Positions 1 through 8,416 of a stretch of DNA of 64,000 nt are shown here, in pieces. Position 1 is the stretch's first letter. Each line of letters opens with the position of its first letter. The notes beneath the pieces were generated by a model. It saw only the letters and a program-made list of their open reading frames with translations. It made no database searches and was not told where the DNA came from. Source of the stretch: Geomesophilobacter sediminis (GTDB lineage Bacteria; Desulfobacterota; Desulfuromonadia; Geobacterales; Geobacteraceae); assembly GCF_016458275.1 (NCBI RefSeq), contig NZ_JAEMHM010000002.1:250001-314000 (forward strand), in the 5' to 3' direction. The position numbers and the translations under genes are program-made.

Positions 1-408
1 CCGGAGGAACTCGCCCGTCAGCGAATGGGGCGCAGCCAGGTCGGCTACATCAACCTCATCCGGGGAGATTTGGTACGGAGGCTGGGTGGAATGCAGGTCT
101 ACCGGTGGGGGGACGCCGAGCTTTTCGTTTCGACGGCGAGTCAGGAGGAAACCCCGCTCTTCGAGCTTTCCTCCCGGGACATCATCCTTTTCAAGAAACA
201 CCCTGAGGCGATCAGTGCCCGCAACCTTTTGCATTGCAAAGTGGTAGACACCTTCGCTTCGGGAAACAAGGTGGGGGTGGAGCTATCGGTCGGCGGCCAG
301 CGGCTGATCGCCGAGGTGGTGGGGGAGGCGGCGGACGAACTTGCCATCCAGGCCCGGGCCGATATCTACGCGGTAATCAAGGCCTCGTCCTTCCGGACCC
401 TTACCTGA
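1..408 (+). CDS. modC: Molybdate ABC transporter ATP-binding protein, C-terminal part (partial)
   Basis: The reading frame is open from the first base, so only the C-terminal 135 residues are present and the 5' end lies outside the window. The last ~70 residues resemble a TOBE/Mop molybdate-binding domain: the segment starting SARNLLHCKVV, followed by two beta-rich halves and ending ALIKASSF-like (AVIKASSF). This arrangement is typical of ModC, the ATPase of the molybdate importer, in which TOBE binds oxyanion for regulation. The ATPase core is not visible, so a stand-alone TOBE protein or a related tungstate transporter ATPase is possible. It converges on mnmA with only 22 bases between them. 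Confidence 0.7.
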   Translation, partial: PEELARQRMGRSQVGYINLIRGDLVRRLGGMQVYRWGDAELFVSTASQEETPLFELSSRDIILFKKHPEAISARNLLHCKVVDTFASGNKVGVELSVGGQRLIAEVVGEAADELAIQARADIYAVIKASSFRTLT

Positions 409-430
409 AAAACGCTTACCTGGAACCCCT

Positions 431-1507
431 TCAGATCCCTTCCTCGATCCACGCCCCCCCGACAACCCGCTCGCCATCGTAAAGAACCACCGCCTGCCCC
501 GGCGTCACCCCGTACTGGGGATCGACGAAATCCACCCGGAGCTTGCCGTCCGGCAGCAAGGCCGCCCGGCACGGCACCGGTTTCTGCCGATAGCGGATGC
601 TGCAGGTCAGTTCCACCGCCTCCGCAGGAGCAACCGAGGTCCAGGTCGGGGTTGCGGCCACAAGGCCGGTGCGGCGCAGCTCCTCCCGCGGTCCCACGAT
701 CACCCGCGAGTGCTCCCGGTCCAGCCCGGTGACGTAGAGCGGCGCTTCCCAGGCGATGCCCAAACCGCGGCGCTGGCCGACGGTGTACTGGTGGATCCCC
801 TTGTGGGTTCCGACCTTCACCCCGGCGCCGGTAACGATGTCTCCGGCGGAAGAGGGGATGCCGTTGGCCTCGAGGTAGCCGACGTAGTCGTTGTCGGGGA
901 TGAAGCAGATCTCCTGGCTTTCCTTCTTGGCGGCAACCGGGAGGTTGAAACGGGTGGCCAGTTCGCGCACCTGCGGCTTCTCCAATTCCCCTACCGGGAA
1001 AAGGATGCGCGAGAGCTGAGGCTGGCTCATCCCGAAGAGGAAGTAGGACTGGTCCTTGCCCGGGTCGAGCCCCTTGAGGAGCTGGTAGATCCCGTCCGGA
1101 TCGCGGCGGATGCGGGCGTAGTGGCCGGTGGCCAGCGAATCGGCACCAAAGGAGTCGGCCATCTCCAGGAGGAGGCCGAACTTGATCCGCTCGTTGCACC
1201 GGGCGCAGGGATTGGGGGTCCGGCCGGCGGCGTACTCCTCCAGGAAGTTGTCCATCACCAGTTCCTTGAACCGGTCCCTCAGGTCGATGACTTCGAAGGG
1301 GATTCCCAGCCTTTTGGCAACCCGGCCGGCGTCGAGGACGTCGGTAAGGGAGCAGCAGGTCTTGCCGGTTGACGCCTGCGACTCGGGTCTTTCATAGAGC
1401 TGCATCGAAACGCCGATGACGTTGTATCCCTGTTCCTTCAATAACGCGGCGCTGACCGAGGAATCGACCCCCCCGCTCATTGCCATCAGTACGGTCTTTT
1501 TATCCAT
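431..1507 (-). CDS. mnmA: tRNA-specific 2-thiouridylase MnmA
   Basis: MnmA activates U34 of Lys, Glu and Gln tRNAs with ATP and inserts sulfur received as persulfide. The 358-residue protein is of normal length. It has the PP-loop SGGVDSS at residues 11-17, the NPC motif giving the first catalytic cysteine (C101), and the second cysteine in SQEICFIP (C201). The TGHYAR and GQRRGLG motifs of the family are also present. The start is ATG at 1507. It lies downstream of a TusA-like gene on the same strand, separated by a 346-base gap containing a REPIN-like element, so it may have its own promoter. Confidence 0.95.
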   Translation of the reverse strand: MDKKTVLMAMSGGVDSSVSAALLKEQGYNVIGVSMQLYERPESQASTGKTCCSLTDVLDAGRVAKRLGIPFEVIDLRDRFKELVMDNFLEEYAAGRTPNPCARCNERIKFGLLLEMADSFGADSLATGHYARIRRDPDGIYQLLKGLDPGKDQSYFLFGMSQPQLSRILFPVGELEKPQVRELATRFNLPVAAKKESQEICFIPDNDYVGYLEANGIPSSAGDIVTGAGVKVGTHKGIHQYTVGQRRGLGIAWEAPLYVTGLDREHSRVIVGPREELRRTGLVAATPTWTSVAPAEAVELTCSIRYRQKPVPCRAALLPDGKLRVDFVDPQYGVTPGQAVVLYDGERVVGGAWIEEGI

Positions 1508-1698
1508 CTAGGTTCTCTTTGCTGGTGCGTGATACGAAAGACTCCGGATACCGGGCTCTCCAAAACATGAAGGCGCGAGGCTGTCAAAGCTCGCGCCGAT
1601 GCTGATTAAACAATTAATGGGGGGCGGATGGCAAGGGGAAAGTGCGGAGGACCATGGCGCCGGGGGAATACCCTGGTTCAGCGGAGAAGTTGTTATCG

Positions 1699-1782
1699 CT
1701 GTGGGAGCGCCCTTCCCGACGCGATTGACCGCATCCGTGGCATCGCCTTCGGCGGATCGCGCCTGGAAAGGGGCTCCCACAG
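1699..1782. repeat. REPIN-like paired REP palindrome
   Basis: Two inverted copies of a REP-like unit face each other. The left arm begins CTGTGGGAGC at 1699-1708 and the right arm ends GCTCCCACAG at 1773-1782. The similarity extends inward: the left unit continues GCCCTTCC..GACGCGATT, and the complement of the right unit reads CCCTTTCC..GGCGCGATC. The inner part holds a further GGCGGAT/ATCCG-type pairing. Such doublets are mobilised in trans by RAYT transposases in other bacteria. No RAYT gene is in the window and no second copy was seen here. Confidence 0.6.
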
Positions 1783-1795
1783 GGTAGGGCAGGCT

Positions 1796-1815
1796 CTCTT
1801 TCTGTTCAGAAAGAG
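1796..1815. repeat. Perfect 20-base palindromic hairpin
   Basis: CTCTTTCTG at 1796-1804 is followed by a two-base spacer and CAGAAAGAG at 1807-1815. No T-tract follows on either strand, so it is not a clear intrinsic terminator. It sits just after the end of the TusA-like gene on the minus strand and next to the REPIN-like element, and may help end or stabilise that transcript. Confidence 0.4.
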
Positions 1816-1853
1816 TCGATCGCGCAGGAAGGTCGCTCCGGCAAAGGGGGGGC

Positions 1854-2078
1854 TTATTCTTCCCCTTTCTCCAAGGTCAGGACGTAGTAGCCGTCGGTCT
1901 CCTTGAGGCCGAGGAGCTTGTGCCCGTCGGCCTTCAGGCTGCGCGGCACGTTCTTTACCGGCTCCCCGTCGTCCAAGAGAAACTCCACCGTTTCCCCCGT
2001 CTCGATATCCTCGAGCGCCAGTTTTGCCTTTACGAAGTTGGTGGGGCAGGACACCCCTCTCAGATCGATCTGTTCCAT
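1854..2078 (-). CDS. TusA-family sulfurtransferase
   Basis: This 74-residue protein has the TusA/SirA/YeeD fold signature: an early GVSCPTNFVK stretch with the persulfide-carrying cysteine C11 in a CPxN context, then a two-helix/beta pattern ending DGYYVLTLEK. TusA-like proteins carry sulfur as persulfide between enzymes. Last gene of the sulfite reductase/JAMM/E1/carrier cluster, it could pass sulfur into that pathway or to the neighbouring MnmA; neither is shown. The start is ATG at 2078, preceded by GAGG. It is much shorter than rhodanese proteins, and no other domain is present. Confidence 0.85.
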   Translation of the reverse strand: MEQIDLRGVSCPTNFVKAKLALEDIETGETVEFLLDDGEPVKNVPRSLKADGHKLLGLKETDGYYVLTLEKGEE

Positions 2079-2147
2079 ATGTAGAGTCCTCGTTGTTTGG
2101 ATGGATGAGGGGGCGCAGCATGCTGCGCCCCTCCGTTCGACTGAATT

Positions 2148-3086
2148 TCACCGCCCCAGTGGCATCTGGGTTTCGATCACCTGCGGCGGTATCGTAGCAT
2201 CCAGCACGTATTCCGGGAAGTCCTTGCGGAGGTATTCCAGAAGCGAATCCGGGCCCTGCTGCAGGATGATGTCGCCCAGGCGGGTCCTCCCGGCGCCTTC
2301 CGCCTTTTCCTGGTACCAGGCGAGGACGGCGGCGATGAAGTCGACCACCTTTTCCTCGGGGAGAAACGTTGCGAACACCGTTCCGACCAGCGGACGGCGG
2401 CCCCACTTGCCGCCGATGCGGACCGTGTAGCCGCGCTTGGCGCTTTTCCAGGCCCCGGTGGGGCAGACCTTCACGCAGTCGCCGCAGTAGATGCATTTCT
2501 CCGGGGTGAACGCCGGCTTGTCACCGTCCATGGCAATGGCGCCTTCCACGCAGGACTTGGCGCACAGCCCGCAGGAGATGCACTCGGCCTCGGTCAGCTC
2601 CGGCCAGATGGCACCCTGGAAGCCGACGTCGTTGATTGCCGACTTGGGGCAGTCGAAGGGACAGCCGGCAAAGCCGACCTTGAACTTGTGGTGCCCGGTC
2701 GGGGTGCCAAAGAGGTGCTGGTCCACTTCCAGCGCAGACTTCTGGGTGTCGACCAGGCCGTTGGGGTTGTATTCGCAGCCGCCGCAGGCCGTCGGGACCC
2801 GGACCCGGGCGCCGCACGAGGCGACCTTCTGCTGCTCCTCGCCGAGTTCGGCGACCACCGCATCGAAATCGGCAAAGTTGATGTTGATCAGTTCGACCGA
2901 TTGCCGGACCGAGAGGTGAACGTACCCCTGCCCGTATTTCTTGGCGACTTCGGCGATCTTACCCAGCCGCTCCACTGACAGCCGTCCGCCGGGAACCCTC
3001 AGCCGTACCGTAAAAAGATCCTTGCCGCGTTCCTTGATGAAACCGCCCGCCTTCAGGTTTTTCAGATCTATCTTTGCGTCTGCCAC
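2148..3086 (-). CDS. Siroheme-type sulfite/nitrite reductase with ferredoxin domain
   Basis: This 312-residue protein has an N-terminal ferredoxin-like half domain (about 10-85). A siroheme/4Fe-4S region follows, with C101-x2-C104 and C142-x3-C146 (GCPFDC). Next comes a bacterial two-cluster ferredoxin insert (C169, C172, C175, C179 and C198, C201, C204, C208). It is a small single-subunit enzyme related to assimilatory or anaerobic sulfite reductases. In this cluster it most likely supplies sulfide for the carrier-protein thiocarboxylate, the role proposed for the Sir protein of the Wolinella homocysteine cluster. The start is GTG at 3086 with a GAGGAG ribosome site. Nitrite as substrate cannot be excluded. 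Confidence 0.8.
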   Translation of the reverse strand: MADAKIDLKNLKAGGFIKERGKDLFTVRLRVPGGRLSVERLGKIAEVAKKYGQGYVHLSVRQSVELININFADFDAVVAELGEEQQKVASCGARVRVPTACGGCEYNPNGLVDTQKSALEVDQHLFGTPTGHHKFKVGFAGCPFDCPKSAINDVGFQGAIWPELTEAECISCGLCAKSCVEGAIAMDGDKPAFTPEKCIYCGDCVKVCPTGAWKSAKRGYTVRIGGKWGRRPLVGTVFATFLPEEKVVDFIAAVLAWYQEKAEGAGRTRLGDIILQQGPDSLLEYLRKDFPEYVLDATIPPQVIETQMPLGR

Positions 3087-3112
3087 GTTTGCCGCTCCTC
3101 TATTGAATTCAC

Positions 3113-3511
3113 TTAAAACAGTTCAATTTCCACCGGGGCAACGGTCCCTTCGGAGATGGTGAAGGCCTTGGCTACCGGTGTTTCCTGGTCCATGAGCGAT
3201 ACGATGAGATGCGCCACTCCCGGCGTCAGGGCCAGCCGGATGTCCTCTTGGGACGGGCGTGCCGGGGATTCGGGGTGGGAGTGGTAGATCACCAGCATCG
3301 ACTGCTCCGCAGCCCGGAGTTCCTTCACCAGGGCGAACTGCTCCTTCGGGTCCATCATGAAATGCTCGTTGCTCTGGTCGGTGTTGGTCATGCGGTGATG
3401 ACTGAGCACCTCGCTCCCCCGCCCGCCCAAGATGCCGCAGACCTCCAGCGGGAATCCCTCCCGGGCGTGCTCCAGCACCGCCTCGTGGATCTCTCTCGGT
3501 ATCCGCAGCAT
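3113..3511 (-). CDS. JAMM/Mov34 metalloprotease (HcyD-like)
   Basis: This 132-residue protein has a complete JAMM zinc-protease signature: E23 in PLEVCGILGG, then H77-S-H79 followed by S87 and D90 (H-x-H-x7-S-x2-D). Free-standing JAMM proteins beside ThiS and ThiF homologues trim C-terminal residues from the sulfur carrier so that its Gly-Gly end can be adenylated. The adjacent carrier here ends in GGGAL, which needs exactly such trimming. The gene starts 1 base after the E1-like gene ends, indicating translational coupling. An equivalent protease (Mec+) acts with CysO in cysteine synthesis in actinobacteria. Confidence 0.88.
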   Translation of the reverse strand: MLRIPREIHEAVLEHAREGFPLEVCGILGGRGSEVLSHHRMTNTDQSNEHFMMDPKEQFALVKELRAAEQSMLVIYHSHPESPARPSQEDIRLALTPGVAHLIVSLMDQETPVAKAFTISEGTVAPVEIELF

Positions 3512-3512
3512 G

Positions 3513-4325
3513 TCAGTGCCCCAGGTCGCAGACGGTCATCGCGTCGAGTTCGTCCTTCAGGGTCGTGATGGTCGGATGTTCCCCGCAGATCGGGCACTTC
3601 GGGTTCTTCCGGAAGGGGATTTCGCGGAAACGCATCCTCAGCGCGCTGTAGGTAAGGAGCCGTCCGGTAAGGAGGTCTCCCTGGCCGAGCAGGTACTTGA
3701 TCGCCTCGGTCGCCTGGATCGTGCCGAGCACCCCCGGGAGCACCCCGATGACCCCGGCCTGGGAGCAGCTCGGGATGGCGTCCTTGGGGGGCGGTTCCGG
3801 GAAGATGCAGCGATAGCAGGGGGACTGCCCCGGGGCGACGGTCATGGTCTGCCCGTCGAACTGGAGGATGCCGCCGTGGGAGTACGGCTTGCCCCCCAGC
3901 ACGCAGGCGTCGTTGATGAGGAACTTGGCGGCGAAGTTGTCGGTTCCGTCGATTACGAAGTCGTAGTCGGCGATCATGTCGGCGATGTTCGCTGCCGAGA
4001 CCCACTCCTGGTAGGTCCGCACCTCGACGTCCGGGTTGATTGCCTGCATCTTCTCCTTCGCGGAGATGACCTTCGGTTTGCCGACGTCGGGAGTGAAATG
4101 GATCACCTGGCGCTGCAGGTTCGTGACGTCGACGTCGTCGGCGTCGGCGATGCCGATGGTGCCGACACCGGCAGCGGCCAGATAGAGGGCGATCGGTGAG
4201 CCGAGCCCGCCGGCACCGATGATGAGGACCTTTCCCTCCAAAAGCTTTTTCTGGCCTTTACCCCCCACTTCCTTCAACAGGATGTGGCGCGAGTAACGGT
4301 TGATCTGATCTTCGGTCAGCTTCAC
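3513..4325 (-). CDS. ThiF/MoeB-type E1-like adenylyltransferase (HcyF-like)
   Basis: This 270-residue protein adenylates the C-terminus of a ubiquitin-like sulfur carrier. It has the nucleotide-binding GAGGLG at about 37-42, acidic residues in ADADDVD, the conserved NLQRQ arginine, and two zinc-binding CxxC pairs (CYRC and CPIC). I chose the GTG at 4325, which overlaps the stop of the carrier gene (TAGTG); the protein then begins VKLTEDQINRYSRHI, the usual MoeB/ThiF start. Longer upstream extension in the same frame only runs through the carrier gene. The operon with carrier, JAMM protease and MetY argues for homocysteine synthesis rather than thiamine or molybdopterin. Confidence 0.88.
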   Translation of the reverse strand: MKLTEDQINRYSRHILLKEVGGKGQKKLLEGKVLIIGAGGLGSPIALYLAAAGVGTIGIADADDVDVTNLQRQVIHFTPDVGKPKVISAKEKMQAINPDVEVRTYQEWVSAANIADMIADYDFVIDGTDNFAAKFLINDACVLGGKPYSHGGILQFDGQTMTVAPGQSPCYRCIFPEPPPKDAIPSCSQAGVIGVLPGVLGTIQATEAIKYLLGQGDLLTGRLLTYSALRMRFREIPFRKNPKCPICGEHPTITTLKDELDAMTVCDLGH

Positions 4326-4540
4326 TACAGAGCCCCTCCGCCCATGAAATAAAGAAATTCCACCGTGTCCCCGTCCTGAACCGGGCTCGCCGCGAAGCTT
4401 TCCCGGTCGAGGATGTCGCCGTTCAGCTCGACGGTCACGTACTCCTTCTGGGAGACGTTGAGAAGGTCGAGCAGTTGTAGGACGGAGACATTTCCCTGCG
4501 CCTCGATGGTGGCCGATTTGCCATTTACCGTAAGGTTCAT
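4325..4540 (-). CDS. ThiS/MoaD-like sulfur carrier protein (HcyS-like)
   Basis: This 71-residue beta-grasp protein starts MNLTVNGKSATIEAQ and ends FLYFMGGGAL. ThiS and MoaD normally end in Gly-Gly. Here extra residues follow, so the carrier must be cut by the JAMM protease encoded two genes downstream before thiocarboxylation. The ATG at 4540 is preceded by AGGAG at a good distance. The gene lies 236 bases downstream of metY and overlaps the E1-like gene. In Wolinella the comparable HcyS thiocarboxylate donates sulfur to O-acetylhomoserine through MetY. A thiamine role is less likely because no thiG is nearby. Confidence 0.88.
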   Translation of the reverse strand: MNLTVNGKSATIEAQGNVSVLQLLDLLNVSQKEYVTVELNGDILDRESFAASPVQDGDTVEFLYFMGGGAL

Positions 4541-4734
4541 TTTTTTCTCCTGTTGCGGCTTCTGCGGAAGCGGCGGCAGCGCCGGCCATTTCCGGATCCC
4601 GGTTCCTGCGGCGCTACGTGGCATTGTCCGAAAACCGGGAGACCAGGAGGCCGCCCACCTTACCTCAAAGCCCCGATTTTGTCCACGCTCCGTGGCGCGC
4701 TGCATATAGAATTGCGGTTTTCGAATTGTCCCAG

Positions 4735-4767
4735 GATGAGGCGGTTGGTCGGGACAACCTCATCCTT
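4735..4767. terminator. Hairpin downstream of metY
   Basis: AGGATGAGG at 4735-4743 and CCTCATCCT near 4759-4767 form a 9-base-pair stem, extended inward by a few more pairs. On the minus strand it lies just after metY but has no T-tract. On the plus strand it is followed by TTTACTT. It may attenuate transcription or protect the metY message ahead of the carrier gene; its function is uncertain. Confidence 0.35.
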
Positions 4768-4776
4768 TACTTGATG

Positions 4777-6030
4777 TCAGAGCTGGTCCAAGGCTGCAGC
4801 GAAGTCGGCGATGATGTCTTCGGCATCCTCGATCCCCGTGGAGACCCGTACCAGTTCCTCGCTGACTCCCATGAGCGCCTTCACCTCGGCGGTGTAGTCG
4901 GCGCAGATGGTGCTGGCCGGATGGATCACCAGGGTCTTGGTGTCGCCGATGTTGGCGAGGTTCTTGGCCAGCTTCAGGGCATTGATCACCCGGAACGCGC
5001 TGGCCCGGTCCTTGAGCCCGAAGGTGAGGAGCCCTCCGAAACGCCCGTTGAACTGCCGGTTGGCAACCGCGAAATAGGGAGAGTCCGGCAGGCCCGGGTA
5101 GTTCACCCAGCCGACCTTTTCGTGTCCTTTGAGGAAGGTCGCAAGCTTGAGGGCATTGGCGCAATGCCGCTCCATGCGCAGCGCCAGGGTTTCCAGCCCT
5201 TCCCCGTTGAGAAAGGCGTTGAAGGGTGCGGCGCAGGCACCGAGGTCCTTGTGGATCAGTTTGCGAACCCGTGCCGAGAAGGCGAAATTCCGGTACTTCT
5301 TGAAATACGGCTCGAAGTGGGGAAATTTCTCGCTCTGCCAGTTGAAGGTGCCGCAGTCGACGATCGCCCCGCCGATGGAGTTGGCGGTGCCGTTTATATA
5401 TTTGCTGGTGGAATGGATGACGACGTCCGCGCCGAGGTACTTGGCCCGGGCGAGGTACGGGGTGGAGACGGTCGCATCGACCAGAAGCGGGATGCCGTGC
5501 TGTTTGGCGATGGCAGCGATCGCCGCGAGATCCGGGACGTCCATCTTCGGGTTGCCGATGGATTCGACGAAGATGAGCCGGGTGGCGGCGCTGATGCCGG
5601 CGGCGAGGGCGTCGAGATCGGTCGGGTCCACGAAGCGGGTCTTAACTCCGAAGTTGCCGAGGGTGTCTTTGAAAAGCGAGTAGGTCCCCCCGAACAGGGA
5701 GGATGAGGAGAGAATTTCGTCACCGGCACGCACGATCGCCATGACGGCGGTGGTGATGGCGGCCATGCCTGAGGCGGTGAGGATGGTGGAGATCCCGTCT
5801 TCGACGACCGTGAGGCGTTTCTCCAGGCTTTCCAGGGTGGGGTTCCCGATGCGGGTGTAGACCTGGCCTACCGCCCGGCCCCGGAAGATATCTTCCAGTT
5901 CTTCAGCGGTGTCGTAGGCAAATGCGGACGCCTGGACGATGGGAGGCTTGGTGGCGCCGGACGGGCCGGGGGCGGATCCCCCATGCACGAGCAGCGTATC
6001 GAGTTTCAGGCTTTGCCCCAGATTCCCCAC
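4777..6030 (-). CDS. metY: O-acetylhomoserine sulfhydrylase (MetY-type PLP enzyme)
   Basis: This 417-residue member of the Cys/Met-metabolism PLP family has the Schiff-base lysine K210 in HSTSKYING, the phosphate-binding TASGMAAI region at about 85-92, and the YTRIGNPT signature near the N-terminus. MetY replaces the acetyl group of O-acetylhomoserine with sulfur to make homocysteine. In this cluster the sulfur donor is probably the thiocarboxylated carrier protein rather than free sulfide. The start is GTG at 6030, preceded closely by AGGAGGG. A strong promoter lies upstream at 6094-6121. Cystathionine gamma-synthase or methionine gamma-lyase activity is an alternative, but the context favours MetY. 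Confidence 0.88.
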   Translation of the reverse strand: MGNLGQSLKLDTLLVHGGSAPGPSGATKPPIVQASAFAYDTAEELEDIFRGRAVGQVYTRIGNPTLESLEKRLTVVEDGISTILTASGMAAITTAVMAIVRAGDEILSSSSLFGGTYSLFKDTLGNFGVKTRFVDPTDLDALAAGISAATRLIFVESIGNPKMDVPDLAAIAAIAKQHGIPLLVDATVSTPYLARAKYLGADVVIHSTSKYINGTANSIGGAIVDCGTFNWQSEKFPHFEPYFKKYRNFAFSARVRKLIHKDLGACAAPFNAFLNGEGLETLALRMERHCANALKLATFLKGHEKVGWVNYPGLPDSPYFAVANRQFNGRFGGLLTFGLKDRASAFRVINALKLAKNLANIGDTKTLVIHPASTICADYTAEVKALMGVSEELVRVSTGIEDAEDIIADFAAALDQL

Positions 6031-6093
6031 AAACCCTCCTTCGCCGGATGGCGGTGTTTAAAAAAATAGCTGACCTGCAAACTGTGGTGCGAC

Positions 6094-6121
6094 ATTAGAG
6101 TAAAACTAGCTACGTTGTCAA
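6094..6121 (-). promoter_or_regulatory. Sigma-70-type promoter for metY cluster
   Basis: On the minus strand TTGACA (6116-6121) is followed after 16 bases by TCTAAT (6094-6099). It lies about 65 bases upstream of the metY GTG and points away from the sulfate-transporter operon, so the two sulfur operons are divergent around 6031-6475. Confidence 0.6.
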
Positions 6122-6315
6122 GAAATAAAACCGATATCCATATTAAAAAGGTGTGCAATTGCGGGGCGTGTTTTCTGGGGGAATTGGTGATCGAGAGAGG
6201 GCTGCGGCGGGAGCATTGGAGCGGGGCGGTGCACCGGCCCCTGGTGATTGGTCGGTAAAGCACGGGCTTTCGGGGGGTGGAGAGAACTCCCTTGAGGGGA
6301 ATTGGAAAAATATTC

Positions 6316-6375
6316 TTGACATCAACAGGGAACAAAGGTATCTACTAGACCATCAAGTCGGTAGGCTAATAGTTG
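6316..6375 (+). promoter_or_regulatory. Sigma-70-type promoter and candidate operator for sulfate operon
   Basis: TTGACA at 6316-6321 and TATCTA at 6339-6344 are separated by 17 bases, an excellent spacing. Directly after the -10 lies an imperfect dyad, CTACTAGAC..GTCGGTAG (about 6342-6364). Its position would allow a repressor to block the start site. The most likely regulator is an Rrf2-family sulfur regulator, but none is encoded here and the assignment is inferred. The remaining ~170 bases towards metY show no gene and no riboswitch I could recognise. Confidence 0.5.
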
Positions 6376-6475
6376 TAAAGTCGCATTAAGGCCGGGCCGG
6401 CTTGACGGTATGATACCGGTCGCTATCCTAGACGGAGTTTTTCGCGGGCGACCCTGTTGTTACAACGGAGGGGTA

Positions 6476-7483
6476 ATGAGTAAGAACGTCTTCCTGGCAC
6501 TGTCACTGCTGTTGCTGTTGTTCCTTCCCACGCTGGTTCAAGCCAACGTCGAGTTGCTCAACGTCTCTTATGATCCCACCCGTGAGCTTTACCAGGACTT
6601 CAATAGGGCCTTCTCCCGTTACTGGAAAGCAAAGACCTCCCAGAGCATAACCATCCGACAGTCTCATGGCGGCTCCGGTAAGCAGGGAAGGGCGGTCATC
6701 GATGGACTCGCCGCCGATGTGGTGACGCTCGCGCTCGCCTATGACATCGACGAGATTGCCGATCAGGCCAGGCTGATCCCAAAGAACTGGCAAAAACGCC
6801 TCCCCAATAACAGTTCTCCCTACACCTCCACCATCGTCTTCCTGGTCCGCAAAGGGAACCCGAAAAAGATCCGGGACTGGGACGACCTGGTCCGCCCCGG
6901 CGTGAAGGTCATTACTCCCAACCCGAAGACCTCCGGCGGAGCGCGCTGGAACTACCTCGCCGCCTGGGCCTATGCCTTGAAACAGAAGGGGGGGAGCGAG
7001 GCCAAGGCGAGGGACTTCGTGACCAGGCTGTACCGCAACGTGCCGGTGCTCGATTCGGGAGCGCGCGGGGCCACCACCACCTTTGTCCAACGCGGACAGG
7101 GAGATGTGCTCCTGGCCTGGGAAAACGAGGCTTACCTTGCGGTGAACGAACTGGGGAAGGGGAGCTACGAGGTCGTGGTCCCGTCGCTCAGCATCCTGGC
7201 GGAGCCGCCGGTAACCGTGGTGGACAAGGTCGTGGATCGGAAGGGGACCCGGAAGGTCGCCGAAGAATACCTGAGATACCTGTACTCTGCCGAGGGGCAG
7301 GAGATTGCGGCACGCCATTACTACCGGCCGGTCGACAAGGCGGTGGCGGCCCGGTACGCCAGGAGGTTTCCGAAACTGACCCTGGTGACGGTCGATTCGG
7401 TTTTTGGTGGCTGGAAGCAGGCACAAAAGACCCACTTCTCCGACGGCGGGATTTTCGACCGAATCTACGGCGGCGGCAGGTAA
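6476..7483 (+). CDS. sbp: Sulfate-binding periplasmic protein
   Basis: This 335-residue solute-binding protein captures sulfate or thiosulfate for the CysTWA transporter. The ATG at 6476 follows GGAGGGG and gives a clear signal peptide (MSKNVFLAL, then a leucine-rich core, ending LVQA). The mature part starts [17 protein letters not shown], the hallmark of Sbp/CysP proteins. It also has the SHGGSGKQ ligand loop and [11 protein letters not shown]-like stretch ([18 protein letters not shown]). An in-frame upstream start at 6410 would put 22 residues before the signal peptide and is rejected. First gene of a four-gene transporter operon. Confidence 0.93.
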   Translation: MSKNVFLALSLLLLLFLPTLVQANVELLNVSYDPTRELYQDFNRAFSRYWKAKTSQSITIRQSHGGSGKQGRAVIDGLAADVVTLALAYDIDEIADQARLIPKNWQKRLPNNSSPYTSTIVFLVRKGNPKKIRDWDDLVRPGVKVITPNPKTSGGARWNYLAAWAYALKQKGGSEAKARDFVTRLYRNVPVLDSGARGATTTFVQRGQGDVLLAWENEAYLAVNELGKGSYEVVVPSLSILAEPPVTVVDKVVDRKGTRKVAEEYLRYLYSAEGQEIAARHYYRPVDKAVAARYARRFPKLTLVTVDSVFGGWKQAQKTHFSDGGIFDRIYGGGR

Positions 7484-7493
7484 CGGACCAGGT

Positions 7494-8327
7494 ATGAAAG
7501 CTATCGGGAAAAAACAATCGGTTCTGCCGGGATTCGGCCCTTCGCTGGGCTACACCGTCTTCTATCTGAGTTTCGTGGTGCTCATCCCGCTTTCGGCGCT
7601 GGTCTTCAAGACCGCCTCGCTCTCCTGGAGTGAGTTTCTCGCCGCGGTGACCGCGCCGCGGGTTCTGGCCTCCTATCGGGTGACGTTCGGCGCGTCCCTT
7701 TTGGCTGCCGCGGTGAACGGCATTTTCGGCGTGTTGGTTGCCTGGGTGCTGGTCCGCTACCGCTTTCCCGGCAAGAAGCTGATCGACGCACTGGTGGATC
7801 TCCCCTTTGCCCTGCCCACCGCCGTTGCCGGCATTACCCTTTCCAGCGTCTACGCCGCGAACGGCTGGGTGGGGCGCTACCTGGAGCCTCGCGGCGTCAA
7901 GGTTGCCTTCACGCCGCTGGGAATCCTCGTTGCCATGATCTTCATCGGACTTCCGTTTGTAGTCCGGACCGTTCAGCCGGTACTGGAGGAACTCGACCAC
8001 GAGATCGAAGAGGCCGCCTCCTGCCTGGGGGCGAACCGGTGGCAGACCTTTCACCGGATCTTGTTCCCGACCATGCTCCCCGCGATCCTGACCGGGTTCG
8101 CCCTGGCCTTTGCCCGGGCGGTAGGGGAATACGGCTCGATCATCTTTATCGCCGGGAACATGCCGATGGTCTCCGAGATCACCCCGCTTTTGATCATCAC
8201 CAAACTGGAGCAATACGACTACGCGGGAGCCACGGCGATCGCCTCGGTGATGCTGCTGGCCTCGTTTCTGTTGCTCCTGGCCATCAACCTGTTGCAGAAG
8301 TGGAGCCGCCGCCACGCCGAGCAGTGA
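7494..8327 (+). CDS. cysT: Sulfate ABC transporter permease CysT
   Basis: This 277-residue inner-membrane permease has about six hydrophobic segments. Its cytoplasmic loop [30 protein letters not shown]-type region (about 165-190) carries the EAA motif that docks onto the CysA ATPase. CysT pairs with CysW to form the sulfate channel. The ATG at 7494 follows AGG and lies 10 bases after sbp; the longer upstream frame overlaps sbp and is rejected. The gap after it (8328-8416) contains short repeated tracts. Confidence 0.92.
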   Translation: MKAIGKKQSVLPGFGPSLGYTVFYLSFVVLIPLSALVFKTASLSWSEFLAAVTAPRVLASYRVTFGASLLAAAVNGIFGVLVAWVLVRYRFPGKKLIDALVDLPFALPTAVAGITLSSVYAANGWVGRYLEPRGVKVAFTPLGILVAMIFIGLPFVVRTVQPVLEELDHEIEEAASCLGANRWQTFHRILFPTMLPAILTGFALAFARAVGEYGSIIFIAGNMPMVSEITPLLIITKLEQYDYAGATAIASVMLLASFLLLLAINLLQKWSRRHAEQ

Positions 8328-8400
8328 GCAGTGAGCAATGGACTGCTCGCTCCGTTAGGTCCACCCCGTCCATTTCGTCCACCCAGTCCACCGGGCTTTT
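8319..8400. repeat. Short low-complexity direct repeats
   Basis: Two simple tracts lie between cysT and cysW. GAGCAGT/GAGCAAT repeats occur around 8321-8340, and a GTCCA-based tract (GTCCACC, GTCCATTTC, GTCCACCC, GTCCACC) runs through about 8360-8393. They look like dispersed simple repeats rather than regulatory sites. Confidence 0.45.
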
Positions 8401-8416
8401 GAGCAAAGAGGTACCG

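Noticed and set aside
366-1199. Long minus-strand frame overlapping mnmA
   Set aside because: Arg/Pro/Gly-rich shadow of the conserved mnmA reading frame.
6150-6310. Possible SAM or other sulfur riboswitch in the divergent metY/sbp region
   Set aside because: GC-rich pairings exist but none of the conserved SAM, T-box or other class motifs could be found by eye.
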